DNA of 47,126 bases from Branchiostoma floridae (Eukaryota > Chordata > Leptocardii > Amphioxiformes > Branchiostomatidae), in the NCBI RefSeq assembly GCF_000003815.2, contig NC_049980.1:478353-525478 (forward strand), read 5' to 3'. Position 1 is the first letter of the stretch, and each line of letters opens with the position of its first letter. Position numbers and translations under genes: made by a program. Below are positions 1-10,747 of the stretch, piece by piece. Below the pieces are notes generated by a model. That model was not told the DNA's origin. It ran no database searches and saw only the letters and a list, made by a program, of their open reading frames with translations.

Positions 1-479
1 AGCGACTTTTTTAGGCGACAAATACAATTAGATTCTTCGTTCTAGTTGTGAATGTCATATGTATGTTTCTGACAGTTTGAATTTCTGCAGCAAAAAGATC
101 ATGCATGCATCGTGTACGAAGTGCATACTTCCCCTTATATTTCTTTTCGTTCCGGATATCTAAAGAAATATTGTGAGTAGTAACCTTTGTTTGACAATGA
201 TATATGGAGGGATAGGTTTTCACCAGATTGATGGGCAAACTTGATTGAACTAGTTTGAACTAGTCATCTATAAATAGCTCTCTAAGCGCATGTGCGGTAT
301 TGTTTTGGGAGGGTATGCATACATGAAGGGCAAGCAAATCACCAAACAAGTTTGTGCTCTCTTGAACATCATCGTGACAAAAATTAAATCCCAAATCACA
401 TTTCTGTATCAGTGATCACACGCATGTCCGGAGCAAAAGATACGAAAAGGAAGTTTTGCTGCAGTAAAAATAGAAAAGG
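1..479. other. Gene-free stretch, nothing recognised
   Basis: AT-rich sequence. The only ORF is a short antisense frame without a recognisable domain. No RNA gene, repeat array or inverted repeat was seen. There is a small direct repeat (GAACTAGTTTGAACTAGT) near 247-264. Confidence 0.5.
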
Positions 480-690
480 GTCAAATTGGAACCTGGCCTT
501 TGTCTTCCCAATACTTACCCACATTACCTAAAAGCATTACAATTATTTCAGTGTTCTCACGTTATACTGACTACAAATATCCTAAAACGAAACACGCACA
601 TAGACAGTCAGGCAGACACACAGAGAGACTGACCCAAAACGATACCTCCCGTTTTTACGAAGGTAAAAAGAAAATCCCAGAATCTACCTA
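480..690 (+). repeat. Dispersed repeat copy (cttTGTCTTCCCAA ... GGTAA-ended family)
   Basis: The segment has CCTTTGTCTTCCCAATACTT, a CAGACAGACACACAGAGAGAC tract broken by substitutions, then ATACCTCC and CGAAGGTAA. The same order is seen near 4890-5050 (CTTCGTCTTCCCAACC, accaaatatcat, cacacagacacac, ATACCTCC, GGAGGTAATAATGAT). It is therefore a diverged copy of the family that clusters at 4.3-5.8 kb, with other copies near 7.6 and 26.9-27.07 kb. The ORF across it is not taken as a gene. Confidence 0.6.
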
Positions 691-1185
691 GTAGTACCCA
701 ATTTTTTTGTTCATGACCGTTGCAAAAAAATACGATTTTTATTCATAGGTCTTTGATATAGCAGTGAACATCACGATTTTGACATTTTGAACATTCCGAC
801 TAGTAATTTTGCTGGAAATAAATCATACATGATGTACAAGGTGCACCATTTCTCGGCAACCTCGCCATTTAATCACGGCCTGGCTCTCGGTGGGATGCCG
901 GATTCAGTCTTTGATGAATGATAGGTCGGCAGTTAGCGGGGCAAGTCGGGGGAAATTTTGCCTCTTTGTAAATTTAATGTGATTTTTTTCTCCTTTAGAT
1001 ACGGTGTTCATAATTTGCGTGGGAACACTTGCGTCGGTAATGTTGCATAAAAAACAAACATACTGTGGAATATTCACCGGAGTTGTTTCTTTCTATGTGA
1101 CTGTAAGGGCCCATTCAAAGTTGTGCATATCGATTCATGTGCATATGATATCCGTATTGGACACGTGTGTTTGCGTCTGTGTGTT
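691..1185. other. Gene-free stretch, nothing recognised
   Basis: Low-complexity AT-rich sequence leading into a GT microsatellite. No domain-bearing ORF, tRNA or long inverted repeat was found. Confidence 0.45.
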
Positions 1186-1335
1186 CGAGTCTCTGTGTGT
1201 GTGTGTGTCTGTGTGTGTGTGCGGCTGTGTGTGTGTGTGTGTGCGTGCTTGTGTGTGTGTGTGTGTGTGTGTGTGCGTGCGTGCGTGTGTGTGTGTACGT
1301 GTGCGTTCGCATGCGTGTATGTGTTTATGCGTGTA
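1186..1335. repeat. (GT)n / (GTGC)n microsatellite
   Basis: About 150 bp of GT dinucleotides with interspersed GTGC, GTCT and GTTC variants. It produces overlapping Cys/Val-rich and His/Thr-rich ORFs on both strands, which are composition artefacts. Confidence 0.95.
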
Positions 1336-2008
1336 TTTTGCATGTTTTAATGCGTATCTCTACTTTTGTGGAGAAAGAACAAGACATATAGACAGTAGAC
1401 GTGCATAAAGACTTTCTAGATTCACGGACTAAACAATGGTCTATAACAAATTCGCCGAATTGCCAACGCAAAATGACAAGATCTTCAAAAAGCCCTGCAG
1501 CGGAGAAGCTGTGCTAGTTTCATCCGTAGGACAGATAACATCTTTCCCAATGCAATCATTTTTGGGTTCCATAGCTGGTAAATTTCATCAAATCAGATCA
1601 AAAACAGATGATATCAGCAAAAATCTACTTTGATGTTTGATGTGATCGCAGTCCATTACCGGCGGCGTAAATTATATTCCGCTTGTAGTACAGCTAGTAT
1701 GTACCCATCTGAGAAACGAGGCTATTGTTACGTGCTCAAGGCAACTCCAAGAACTCGTCCCTTCCGAATGACGAATGCAGTTCTAACCAGGATGCCAATC
1801 CGCGGATTCGACTCTGAATTTTTAAGATATGCTACAGTATGCTATTGGGGGAAATTGCGCCGCTCTGTGTAGTTTAGGGCTTTTTTCTGCACTTTCGGGC
1901 GTGACTCGTACGTGGCCCCGTGGGACATCCTGTGATTTTTAATTCGTGGTTAGAATCAAGTCGGGACCCTAGGACACATAGACGCCGTTAAATACGTACC
2001 GAGATGTA
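1336..2008. other. Gene-free stretch with two short adjoining ORFs
   Basis: Two plus-strand ORFs abut here (1436-1633, 65 aa; 1630-1872, 80 aa). Neither has a recognisable motif, signal peptide or repeat. No splice pair joining them could be defended. I treat the stretch as non-coding unless transcript evidence says otherwise. Confidence 0.4.
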
Positions 2009-2009
2009 C

Positions 2010-2048
<39 letters not shown>

Positions 2049-2093
2049 CACACACACATAGACACACACACAGACACACACATACACACACAC
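2010..2093. repeat. (CA)n microsatellite
   Basis: CACACA runs with occasional CG, TA and GA interruptions. A second, shorter interrupted (CA)n is at about 4985-5020. Confidence 0.95.
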
Positions 2094-3036
2094 AGTCCTC
2101 CAGGCAAATTTTGTGGTTTAAGAGTCCTACGGGCACCAGTGCAAATGTGATCGTAAGGGGTCATCTAAATGGACTGGTGGGACGTTGGATGTGACGCTGC
2201 TTTCTAAAGAGTTTTTTTTACCCTTGACTTAATAATGGAAATAGCATGCGAAATGCACAACTTTGTGCAAGTTTGACTAAAACGACACAAGTATAACAAG
2301 AACGTTTTTATGTATAGATTTGGTTAAGAGCTCTGTCAAATCCCTCGGTCGTAGGACGGTCACTACGAGGTCGTCACCTTGAGCTTTGTGCAATTATGCA
2401 ATGCAACCTCAAATGGTAAGGGCATTTTAGAAGCAGTTTCCTTTGACCGTTCCTTTAACATTACTTACTCTGACGTTTCCAACATATGCATCTTAGGATG
2501 AAAGCCTTGAGTTGTGACTCCCGGGTCTGCTAAGTAACTTTCTAGTTTTTGAAATATTGACAGTAAAGTATTACCTATTTCCCTAGGTATTGAGGATGGC
2601 AGAATGTCAGAAGTAACGGACGGCTAATGGAGGGGATCGTCTCAAAACTTCACGCAGAACGTCTAATGAGTAGCCTTTGGGAACCATTCTCATTACCTTT
2701 TTGAATGACGTTTTCCTCTTAAAAGAGTTTTGCGGGGGGTTTGTCTGCGTATTCTCAGCTATTACTCAAGATTTTTAAAAAACAAGCAGTTACTCATTGA
2801 CAAGCAACTGAATATGATTTAGGACATTTTAGACGTTTTAAACAACATACGTTGTTTTTCGTCACTAAAGTGACACTGAAGTGATCTGGAAGAAACTAGT
2901 CTTTTGTACTACTACTACTCTAACTATGAATACAAAAGAGCTGAAGATAATTGTGGGTATTCAATAGGAAACCATATAAGCTAAAGTCAAACTGAAGAAA
3001 ATTTGGATTCCAAGACTAGAGCCGCTTCATTTTTTT
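2094..3036. other. Gene-free stretch, nothing recognised
   Basis: No ORF longer than about 60 codons and no repeat with a visible partner in the window. The last bases (GCCGCTTCATTTTTTT) resemble the sub-repeat inside the adjoining inverted-repeat element, so its true left border may lie slightly further left. Confidence 0.4.
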
Positions 3037-3606
3037 GTCTTACCTTCCTTTCCTAGACCCCGTTCACACTCAAAAAAACGAAGCGGCTTCAACGTCGAAG
3101 CCGCTTGATCCGGATCTATGCAAATTTCCTATTTGCCCCCTGTTGGAGGTTATATATTCAGGTATCGGGAGCAGGAACACACGCCACACTGACAGGTTTG
3201 CTCACGTTACTGATTTTTGTGCCCAATGATAATGTCTGGAAAGAAAAAAAATCGCTGTAGGGTCAAGGCAAGTGGAATGGGAAGCAAACAAAGCTTTTTT
3301 TATCACGCGAAGAGAGAGGAAACACAGGAAGCTAAAACAAAATCACAAAAAACAAGCATATCTTTGAACAGCTTTCTCTCTGGATAATGATATAAGACTA
3401 TTAAGAGTGGGTTTGAGAAAACCTACAAACAATGTTGTAAAAAAGTACCTGAAGTCCAGGTACGGAATTGTGTGCGATTAATCGGATTGTCTGAAATGAG
3501 TGTGAACGTAATTTTTTTGAAGCGGCTTGCCCGTTGAAGCGGCTTCGACATTGAAGCCGCTTCATTTTTTTGAGTGTGAACGGGGTCTAGGAAAGGAAGG
3601 TAAGAC
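3037..3606. mobile_element. Non-autonomous TIR element, about 570 bp
   Basis: The left end (3037 onward, starting GTCTTACCTTCCTTTCCTAG) and the right end (up to 3606) are inverted copies over about 75-80 bp. They include CCCCGTTCACACTCAAAAAA and copies of the short palindromic word GAAGCGGCTTC/GAAGCCGCTTC. Both arms encode the same peptide (YLPFLDPVHTQKNEAAS), which confirms the inverted duplication. The roughly 420 bp between the arms has no transposase. No clear target-site duplication is visible, so the superfamily is unassigned. Confidence 0.8.
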
Positions 3607-4319
3607 TTAGACAAAGTTGATGCAAATGAGTAGCGCTGTTGAGTACTCTCCCAGCAGAGGTAAGCCTCCGGTTTGCTACACTTCCTTGGTTACTACATAG
3701 TGATATGATGAACAACACAACCATCCTGACATAGAAAAACAGGTTTTAAGGAATTGCTATTCCTAGTGCAGCAAACACCTTGAGTGCAGCAAACACCTTG
3801 GCCCACACAACAAATGCCTTAACAACTTCACATAGGTTTATGCCCTACGGACTCTTGTTCACTCACTCCACGTACAAGAGGAACGAGCATATCAGGATCT
3901 AAGAGTAAGGAATAAAGTTGGGATTTCACACAAGCCACAATTAAGTGCAGATCTAACAACACCATGTACATCAACTTCGGAAAATGATATTTAGAAAAAT
4001 AAAATTTGAAGCGACAGGGATTACCATTAAAGCATCTTTGTTCAACCCCAGATCCCACTCATGACATTCACTCTGACGCATGCATTTATTTGGAGAGACC
4101 TTCGTTACCCTATCGGTCTCTGTCTGTCTGCATGTCTGTCTGCCTGTCTGTTTGAGCTTCTCATCAGTAGATTCAGTGACAGCCGAATGTAATAACAGTA
4201 ATAATTAGAGCTCCACGAACACATCCCTTCGCCCTTTATTCAAGACTTTAAGGTTTTATTCACGTAATACTGAATATTACCTATCCCAACAAGAGTTCGG
4301 AGACCTCATACCATCATGA
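3607..4319. other. Gene-free stretch with small direct repeats
   Basis: Holds a 16-bp direct repeat (GTGCAGCAAACACCTT at about 3767 and 3784) and a (CTGT)-rich run at about 4113-4153. No coding region is supported. Confidence 0.45.
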
Positions 4320-5765
4320 AATATTCTGATTATGCAAATGACTTTCACATTAGCATAATTTATGCTGGCTTATGTACACCTTTAACTAACGTACACAGGT
4401 CACAGTGTTGACAGACCAATCATTTACTACACGTACTAAGAAAAATAAGGACACTTTCAAATCAAATATGCAAATTAGGGACGTATTTGCATAAATAGTA
4501 TCTGCTTAACTTTCGCCTGCCACAAACTACATATGTAACATGTATTTGAGTGATATATTGAAAAAACAGTATAAATATAAATTTTCCTCATTAAGTATGC
4601 AAATGAAGTCCAAATTTGCATAATTTTGATTTCCTTATGTACATCTCTGCCACATGTACCTGCATACCAAATATCATGGAAATCCATCATTCCTATGTTC
4701 CGTAATGCTTCTTGGAAGATTTTGACAAAAATGCTCCTGCAGTTCCAGATCAAGCTGCTAGGGGGCCCAAACATACACATCAAAAGCTATCTGCCACCAA
4801 GAAATCAAGACCATAGCATGTCCAGATAAAAATATAAAAAAAATTTCTGCTGCAGTACCAAGGTCACACACCAAGGTGCCCAAAATTGACCTTGACCTTC
4901 GTCTTCCCAACCCCTACCCACATACCAAATATCATCGTAGTCAATCGAGAGGTTCTTAGGTTATGATGTCCACAAATATGCGGACACACAGACACACACA
5001 CACAGACACACAGACACACCAAAAACTATACCTCCATTTTTTCATGGAGGTAATAATGATATATATGCATAATTGATATGTATTGACATTTCTTTTTCTC
5101 AGCTACATATGTGCCAAGTTTGAAAGTCGTATCATGGTATGCAGTGGATTTATGAACTTTCCTCATCAATTATGCAAATTAGCTGTTGATTTGCATAATA
5201 AGTATAAAATTATGTAAGTCATCAATTTGGCCATCTACATGTCGAAGATCAACGCATTTTCGAGTTATTTTTGTCTGAAGTTTGAAAGGAAATCTATGCC
5301 TGCAGTTCTAAAAAAACTGCTAGTGAACCCAAACTCAAAGCACTCACTCTCTGCCCAAAGGGCTATCTACCACACAAAAATTACGACCACAGCATGTTCA
5401 GAACAAGAGTTGTCACAAATTGCAGTTTTCCTGCAGTACCTTAGGAAGCTGCTAGGAGGCCCATTTTCGAACTTGACTTTTGTTTTCCAGCTGTCTCCTA
5501 CTCTTCTACCAAATATTCTTAGGCTTCTTGAATTATGCGTTCCTCAAATAAACGGCAGCACCCCCTTGGGCCCGCCACTGTCCTGATGAAAAAAGTTACG
5601 CCAACCATTTTCGAACTCGACTTTCCTTTTTGCAACCGCTACTCGAATACCAAATATCATGAAGATCCATACTCAGCTTCTCGAGTTATTTACTGTTGAT
5701 CTAAATGTAGGGACACAACAGCATGACATAACCGAAAATGCAACCTTCTTGGCGAAGGTAATAAT
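4320..5765 (+). repeat. Cluster of octamer-pair / GGTAATAATGAT-ended repeats
   Basis: Several related units follow each other. Perfect ATGCAAAT...ATTTGCAT pairs start at 4468/4485, 4597/4614 and 5172/5189, with a one-mismatch pair at 4332/4349. All have 17 bp from start to start. Units near 4332, 4468 and 4597 are about 130 bp apart. Each is followed by variants of TACATGT..ACCAAATATCATGG. The terminal GGTAATAATGAT appears at about 5045 and 5755. ORFs here (for example 5227-5586) cross repeat junctions and are not genes. The class of element, SINE-like or satellite-like, is unresolved. Confidence 0.75.
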
Positions 5766-5904
5766 GATAATTAAAAGGAAACTTACCCTTTGGAATTGAC
5801 TTTCTGGCATTCTACGACATTACTATCTATTTTCTGATTTTTTTTCTAATTTACAGCATTTCTTCACTTTCTACCTGCTTTGTACTTTTTACAGTATGTT
5901 CGAA

Positions 5905-5965
5905 AACTGGACGAAAATTAATGCGCGCGTGGATGTCATCCATATCATCCTATCAATATGGCCTT
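5905..5965 (-). repeat. Copy of a 'CATTAATTTTCG' terminal motif (minus orientation)
   Basis: CGAAAATTAATGCGCGCGTG followed by GATGTCATCCAT and CAATATGGCC is the reverse complement of the motif at about 8735-8795 (GGCCATATTGATTTG ... GACATCCGCGCG ... CATTGATTTT). Related copies occur at 11.8, 13.47 and 31.82 kb. In the 11.25-11.95 kb foldback element the motif lies inside the arm. Confidence 0.7.
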
Positions 5966-6827
5966 ACATATACGTGATGGTAGAAGCCTTGTCTTCAGAC
6001 AGCTTGTCTCTTCGTATTTCAGCCTAGTACTCTTCCCCACAGATCTCGTATGGAACCATTAGCGTTGTCTCGTCGGAATTCAGCCTTGAAAATACCTGAA
6101 ATATTTTGATTTCTGACAGCTTGTGTAATTGAGTTTCTTGCCCTCGTTATATATGCATTACATGTGTATATGTCTCATTGGGATTTGGGTAGACTTAATG
6201 CATCTGGCCCTGTAATATTCCTTTTATCACAGATTCTATACTTGTTAGGCTAGTTAGTAAACCCAAACATTTTTCTTATGTAAAAGATTATTTCATTGTT
6301 TTGCATTCTTTCAGAACTTAAGATTACCTCAATAACTCAATACATCTGTAAACGCATTTACTGCGCGATGCAACCGTCTATATTGTTATTGTATACTGTG
6401 CTGTTACCAGGGCTAGCCATTGACATAATATTAATAATATAGCCACCGGCTAGTTGTGAAGCTTTGGCTTCATTTCATTTGCAGCCAACGAAATCAAGTC
6501 ACATAAAAAAGACAGCTTGTTTTTAACCATATCTTAGTTCATCTTTGCTCGCAATGTTAAGGAATTAGAACAGTAAGGCTTTAGCTTTCAATAATTGTCT
6601 ATTAAGAGCTTTTAAATTTACACCCACTTGGTTATGATATCTATTATTGTTACAGCGGTTGATGTTCTGTTGTTTATATTTATGTTAAAGCTTTCGTTAC
6701 TGATGGCCTCTGACCCCTCCTCATCATTTAAGTACAATGACTTTATTTCAATTTTGCATTCAGTTTACTTTCAGTTCTTCTCTTGTTATACTTATGTACA
6801 CATATATTTTGATTGTTTTGTAACTTT
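5966..6827. other. Gene-free stretch
   Basis: AT-rich and without a domain-bearing ORF. The right part may be 3'-untranslated sequence of the LINE remnant that ends at about 6905. ORF 6628-6849 (73 aa, hydrophobic) is not supported as a gene. Confidence 0.4.
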
Positions 6828-6905
6828 AAATGGGCTCAAGGAAGAGTAGATTTTCATTATAAAATCTCATTTGAGATCGAAAGTTACAACAACAACAACA
6901 ACAAC
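6828..6905 (+). mobile_element. Probable LINE 3' terminus with (ACA)n tail
   Basis: GGGCTCAAGGAAGAG, then ATAAAATCTCATTTGAGAT (a short hairpin: ATCTCA/TGAGAT), then ACAACAACAACAACAAC. A hairpin just before a simple-repeat tail is typical of CR1/L2-type LINE ends. The coding part is absent, so this is a 5'-truncated remnant at best. Confidence 0.45.
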
Positions 6906-7357
6906 CAGTCTCTGTTATGTAAACTAAGTGTGTTGTGTTTTTGAGACATAAATAATACTGTTAGAAATGTTTGACTACCACTTCTTATCTATTGGCTTAT
7001 CTATCAGCTTTAACTCTAATGCTTATGTAAATTTGTATCGCACAATTTAGTTACATTATCTATTGGAGTCACATAGTCCGTTGTAGATTTCGGGGCCGGT
7101 GTTTAAAGTGTATAAATATGGCACCAATATACAACATTTTCGTACATTTGTATCTTCCATGAAAATAGATGATAAGAGTAATATTAATATTATAATGACA
7201 CATTTACACCGTATACATTTTAAGATGGTGTTGAGTGTCTCCAAACTGATCCTACGGTAGTATAATATTAATAAGCTAACAAATTGAAGCCGGCCTATGT
7301 AGGAGCCGTCATTGTCATTTCTACCCAATACCAAGAGTTGTCTTCCAACCAACAAAC
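6906..7357. other. Gene-free stretch
   Basis: AT-rich. The minus ORF 7056-7355 has no recognisable domain. No tRNA, repeat array or inverted repeat was noticed. Confidence 0.4.
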
Positions 7358-7625
7358 GTGACCATAGCTTGTCCAGAACACAAAATATTAAAACCAGAAG
7401 GTTTTCAGCAGTACCATAACAAACAACAGAATCTTATTTGGAGTTCTTCTCAACGTCTACCTACGTACAGAATATCAAAACAATTCATCCAGGCCTTCTC
7501 CAGTTATGCTTTTCATCCACAAGCATACGTTCATGTATCACCATACGTACATTCACATGTACGTTCATACCTACTTGTATAAACATACAAAAACTATCGC
7601 GGCAGGCTTCTTGGCAAAGGTAAAT
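7358..7625 (+). repeat. Copy of the GGTAA-ended dispersed family
   Basis: ACCATAGCTTGTCCAGAACA, TTTTCAGCAGTACCA, TTCTCAACGTCTACCTACGT and a final CTTGGCAAAGGTAAA parallel the arrangement at 26.76-27.07 kb (TTGTCTAGAACAAGAGATAT ... TTATTGGCAAAGGTAATAA) and at 5.39-5.76 kb. Confidence 0.6.
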
Positions 7626-7920
7626 TCAACAAAATCACCTCACCTCTTTTCCTTGACCTCAGTTGGAGTCGCTGCGATGCCTTCGGAACCTATTAAAGAT
7701 TTACCAGTACAGCCACACCATTCCGCATATGTGGACACCAGCTAGCTTCCCGGGCACGTGTTGGCGGATGCTTTCATCGCATCAAACGAAATATCACACA
7801 CAGAGTCCCCACCAAATCAACTTAAAGCGTTACTTAGATCAACTCTCTGGTGGCTAGGCTTTCAAATGTGCACGTGATGCGTATTGATAATGAGTACGAT
7901 TGTGCAACGTTTCCTGGAAA
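7626..7920. other. Gene-free stretch
   Basis: Overlapping short plus ORFs carry no recognisable motif. No repeat partner was seen in the window. Confidence 0.4.
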
Positions 7921-8210
7921 AACTGATTTTTTTTCTAGTACCTCGGCTCTGGTTTGCAAAAGCTGCAGATGGCTATAGGATGTCCCCGTAGCTCAACTGG
8001 TAGCAGCCGAACAGGAGGCCATATGTATCTGCAACAAATCCGGGAAAATTTGAATTTTTCTAGCACCTCGGTTCTGGTTTGCAAAAGCTACAGATGGCTA
8101 TAGGATGTCCCTGTAGCTCAACTGGTAGCAGCCGCACAGTTCGGCTTCCGGTTCCAATTATTTGGTAACTAAAAGACCCTGGTTCAAATCAGGGAACGTA
8201 TCCTAGTTGG
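7921..8210 (+). mobile_element. tRNA-derived SINE head, tandemly duplicated
   Basis: GTCCCTGTAGCTCAACTGGT at about 8107 holds a pol III A box (TAGCTCAACTGG). GGTTCAAATCA at about 8182 matches the B-box consensus GGTTCGANTCC at 9 of 11 positions. A partial earlier copy (GTCCCCGTAGCTCAACTGGT at about 7982) lies in a 124-bp unit that is repeated: CCTCGGCTCTGGTTTGCAAA at 7941 and CCTCGGTTCTGGTTTGCAAA at 8065. The first copy has no B box. It does not fold as a clean tRNA, so it is a SINE or tRNA relic rather than a functional tRNA gene. The 3' body and target duplications could not be delimited. Confidence 0.65.
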
Positions 8211-8734
8211 AGCTTCTTTCGTTCTTCGGAAGGGTTTCGTGCCCCAAGCACGTTGCAACTACCTCATCAATCACTTTGATATGGGTACCTAGTGGCTGTA
8301 ATGATGCAACAAGATAAATGACATCACATTTGATGAAACCCGCGTGTATTACTCCTACCATTCGACAATGATTCCGAGAAAAGGGATTTGTTTCTGCAAG
8401 CAATAGTTGGTTACATCACATATCCGTTGTGCTGTCCCGTAAACCAGATCTCAACACTGCGTTTCTACCTACGGGCATTGTTTAAAAAAAAAAAAAACAC
8501 CTGATGCGGCTGAGACCTTACCGTGAGCGTGTTCGACTCCCTACGGTCAGACATCACATGCGCACCGCCCGGAAACCTCGCCACTTCCGATGCCTTCTGG
8601 AGTCATTCGTTGAGCGGCGTAACCGAAATTAGAATGGGGACGAACCAATGATGCTCGTCTATCACTTGGGTGTGCATGTAGCTTTTCTCGATGCGTAGCG
8701 AGCTACAAAATTCAGCATTGGGGCAATGGTGGTA
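8211..8734. other. Gene-free stretch, possible SINE body and a B-box-like word
   Basis: Follows the SINE head and may include its body. GTTCGACTCC near 8528 matches a pol III B box and is preceded by a poly(A) run at about 8486-8498. No matching A box was accepted. No coding region is supported. Confidence 0.35.
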
Positions 8735-8810
8735 AGGCCATATTGATTTGATTATTTGAATGACATCCGCGCGCGCATTGATTTTAGGCCGTTTCAAAGA
8801 AAAACGTTTT
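8735..8810 (+). repeat. Copy of the 'CATTAATTTTCG' terminal motif
   Basis: GGCCATATTGATTTG, GACATCCGCGCGCGCATTG and ATTTTAGGCCGTTTC are the inverted counterpart of 5905-5965 and resemble 13.46-13.52 and 31.80-31.86 kb. The following GCTGCAAAATGAGCAAATA recurs at about 22050 and 31890. Motif and tail are therefore parts of one dispersed element. Confidence 0.7.
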
Positions 8811-9252
8811 CAACCATACCATAGATTGTGCTGGACAGCTGCAAAATGAGCAAATATATATACCATAAATATGATATTTGCGATAAATGATATAGGAAAT
8901 CATATACTTATGTGGCAGAAATTCAACGTCAAAGAGGATGTGAAGGAACAAAAAACTATGATAATCGTTCAGTTTACCTAACTAACACTGTAGCTTGAAA
9001 GTTAATCTGTGTTGGTACAGAGACGGTGGGCGCCATAGACTTCCTGTAACCTATGATCCACTGCTTATTGAGTCATGTTCTATCTGCATAACGTGACACC
9101 ACGACAGCAGTGGGTTGTTCACACTTAAAAAAAGACGTGCTGTTCAGTCGGAAATTTGAGTCCAATTTTTGTGTTGGATGTTACATTTAAACTAGTTCAA
9201 TAAAGCTAACACTGTATTTAGTCATTTGTTCAACCTTCCTGACCACTTAGGT
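8811..9252. other. Gene-free stretch
   Basis: No supported ORF and no obvious repeats beyond the tail of the preceding element. Confidence 0.4.
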
Positions 9253-9452
9253 TTCATAATACCCCCCTCATAATGGGCGCGATTCGATCGAACGACGAGT
9301 CTTCGAGCTCTAAATTACGAGGAGGCATGACCCTGACTGGAAGGGGGAACTCTGTAATGTCTTCGTCGGCATCAAGGTCATGCCTCCTCGTAACTTAGAG
9401 CTCGCAGACTCGTCGTCCGATCGAATCGCGCCTAATGTGAGGGGGGTATAAT
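9253..9452. mobile_element. Foldback element with about 75-bp arms
   Basis: The left arm runs through GCGCGATTCGATCGAACGAC, GAGCTCTAAATTACGAGG and AGGCATGACC. The right arm is its reverse complement with a few mismatches (GGTCATGCCTCCTCGTAAC ... TCGATCGAATCGCGCC). A roughly 43-bp loop separates them. The outermost parts are (T)ATACCCCCC / GGGGGGTATA. No ORF is present. This is a typical non-autonomous hairpin MITE; the superfamily and target duplication are unclear. Confidence 0.85.
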
Positions 9453-9769
9453 GAAGGCAGCTTTATTTTTGCATTTTGTTGATTTCTTCGCAGGCTCGCA
9501 TCACTTTCGGGGTTCCCAGAGGATGCCATTCATGTAATCAAATAAATGTGGTCTAATATCGGCAAATCATTTTTGATGCGTAATTGGTTCCTTCAATACT
9601 ATGTAGCCATATGTATCATCCGTCTGACCATCATGATAGAATCCTAATTCGCATCTATACATCATAGGATATATGGCTAAACATATCCTATATGAGAACG
9701 ACAACGTCTGTCACATATAAGTCACCAATGTTTGTAATCAAGCTTGCTCAGTCCTTTGGATTTGTTATA
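9453..9769. other. Gene-free stretch
   Basis: No coding evidence. Contains ATAGGATATATGG/CATATCCTATATG, a small inverted repeat near 9665-9693. Confidence 0.4.
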
Positions 9770-9930
9770 AAAAATTCTTTGATTTGATTTGATTTATTCG
9801 GCTGTATAATCATGAGAAATACAGACGGGGCTACCCAACTAGCCGCAGGCTATTATCAAGGGCTTGCCCAGGAAACAATACAATATACAATATACAAGAC
9901 ACAAGACACAATATACAATAACAACATTAA
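9770..9930 (-). mobile_element. LINE 3' end (minus), (AAATC)n tail
   Basis: On the minus strand the sequence reads GGGCAAGCCCTTGATAATAG, GCCTGCGGCTAGTTGGG, CAGCCGAATAAATCAAATC. It ends in ATCAA-type repeats at 9778-9795. Paired hairpin words plus AATAAA and a short-repeat tail are the usual 3' terminus of CR1/L2-type LINEs. No reverse transcriptase frame is attached, so this is a severely 5'-truncated copy. Confidence 0.6.
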
Positions 9931-10320
9931 CGATACAGGTAACTATGACTACAGAGGCGAACGGTCTTTACAGCTTGACTAGCAGTCTTACGATCTGTGA
10001 TATCAGTCTATGATACAATTAGTATTACTAGCTTCTCAGTATAAGGCTAGTTTGAGCGATTACTAGTACCACGTGAGAACGTAATTCATACGTATTACAG
10101 TGCAAATTGTTACACGGTATGGACAAATGTTTGTGTAGTCAAGAGCCAGATTGCCTTGAAATCACAACAGAGCGCCAGGTTGTGCTGGTGTTCATTATAA
10201 CGTTAGCCGTTGCCGGTACTCCCTAATATGCAGTTTAGCGTTGCAAGGACCTCCATGAAATTTCCTAATCGATACACCTACTGTTCCTCAGGCCTAAGAA
10301 AAACATTGTGTTTTTAAAGG
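9931..10320. other. Gene-free stretch
   Basis: Starts in ATACAA-rich low-complexity sequence, then unique-looking sequence without ORFs. Confidence 0.4.
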
Positions 10321-10328
10321 GTTGGTAG

Positions 10329-10739
10329 TAGTGGTGCGTACCTCAACTCAATTTCAGGTTCAGGTCCGGATTCAGGTCCAGCAGTTCAGGTTCAGGTCCG
10401 GATTTAAAGTCCGAACCAGAATCCATCATCGCATATTATGTGCATTTTTATTGAGGGGGAGGGGGTGCTGGTGCATATAAAATTGCATGTTAGCATAAAT
10501 TGAAATGCAATGAGAAGAATACATGAAAATGATAGAAAGCCAGTGTAAACACGAACTGTTTTTTTGTTGTTGTCTTTTTCCAGTGCAAATTTCACTGTCT
10601 ATGGAAGGTTTTAGATGGTTTAGAACAACAAAAAAAGGAATATAAGTGACAGATTGCTTTTTTTTTTGGTTTTTTTTTTTACTTGGACCTAAACATTTTA
10701 GGTCCAATTCCAAGTCCGAGCTTAAGGTACGCACCACTA
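10329..10739. mobile_element. hAT-like MITE, 411 bp, 8-bp target duplication
   Basis: The element starts TAGTGGTGCGTACCT and ends in the reverse complement AGGTACGCACCACTA. It is flanked on both sides by GTTGGTAG (10321-10328 and 10740-10747). An 8-bp duplication with short TIRs is the hAT-superfamily hallmark. Inside the left end are subterminal repeats of TTCAGGTCCGGA type. There is no transposase; the two overlapping minus ORFs are incidental. Similar GGTCCGG-rich debris lies at 30.71-30.79 and 41.13-41.25 kb. Confidence 0.88.
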
Positions 10740-10747
10740 GTTGGTAG

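Noticed and set aside
1004-1408. 134-aa Cys/Val-rich ORF and antisense His/Thr-rich ORFs
   Set aside because: They are translations of the GT microsatellite.
8486-8545. Possible tRNA with B-box-like GTTCGACTCC
   Set aside because: No matching A box or acceptor stem; probably SINE debris or chance.
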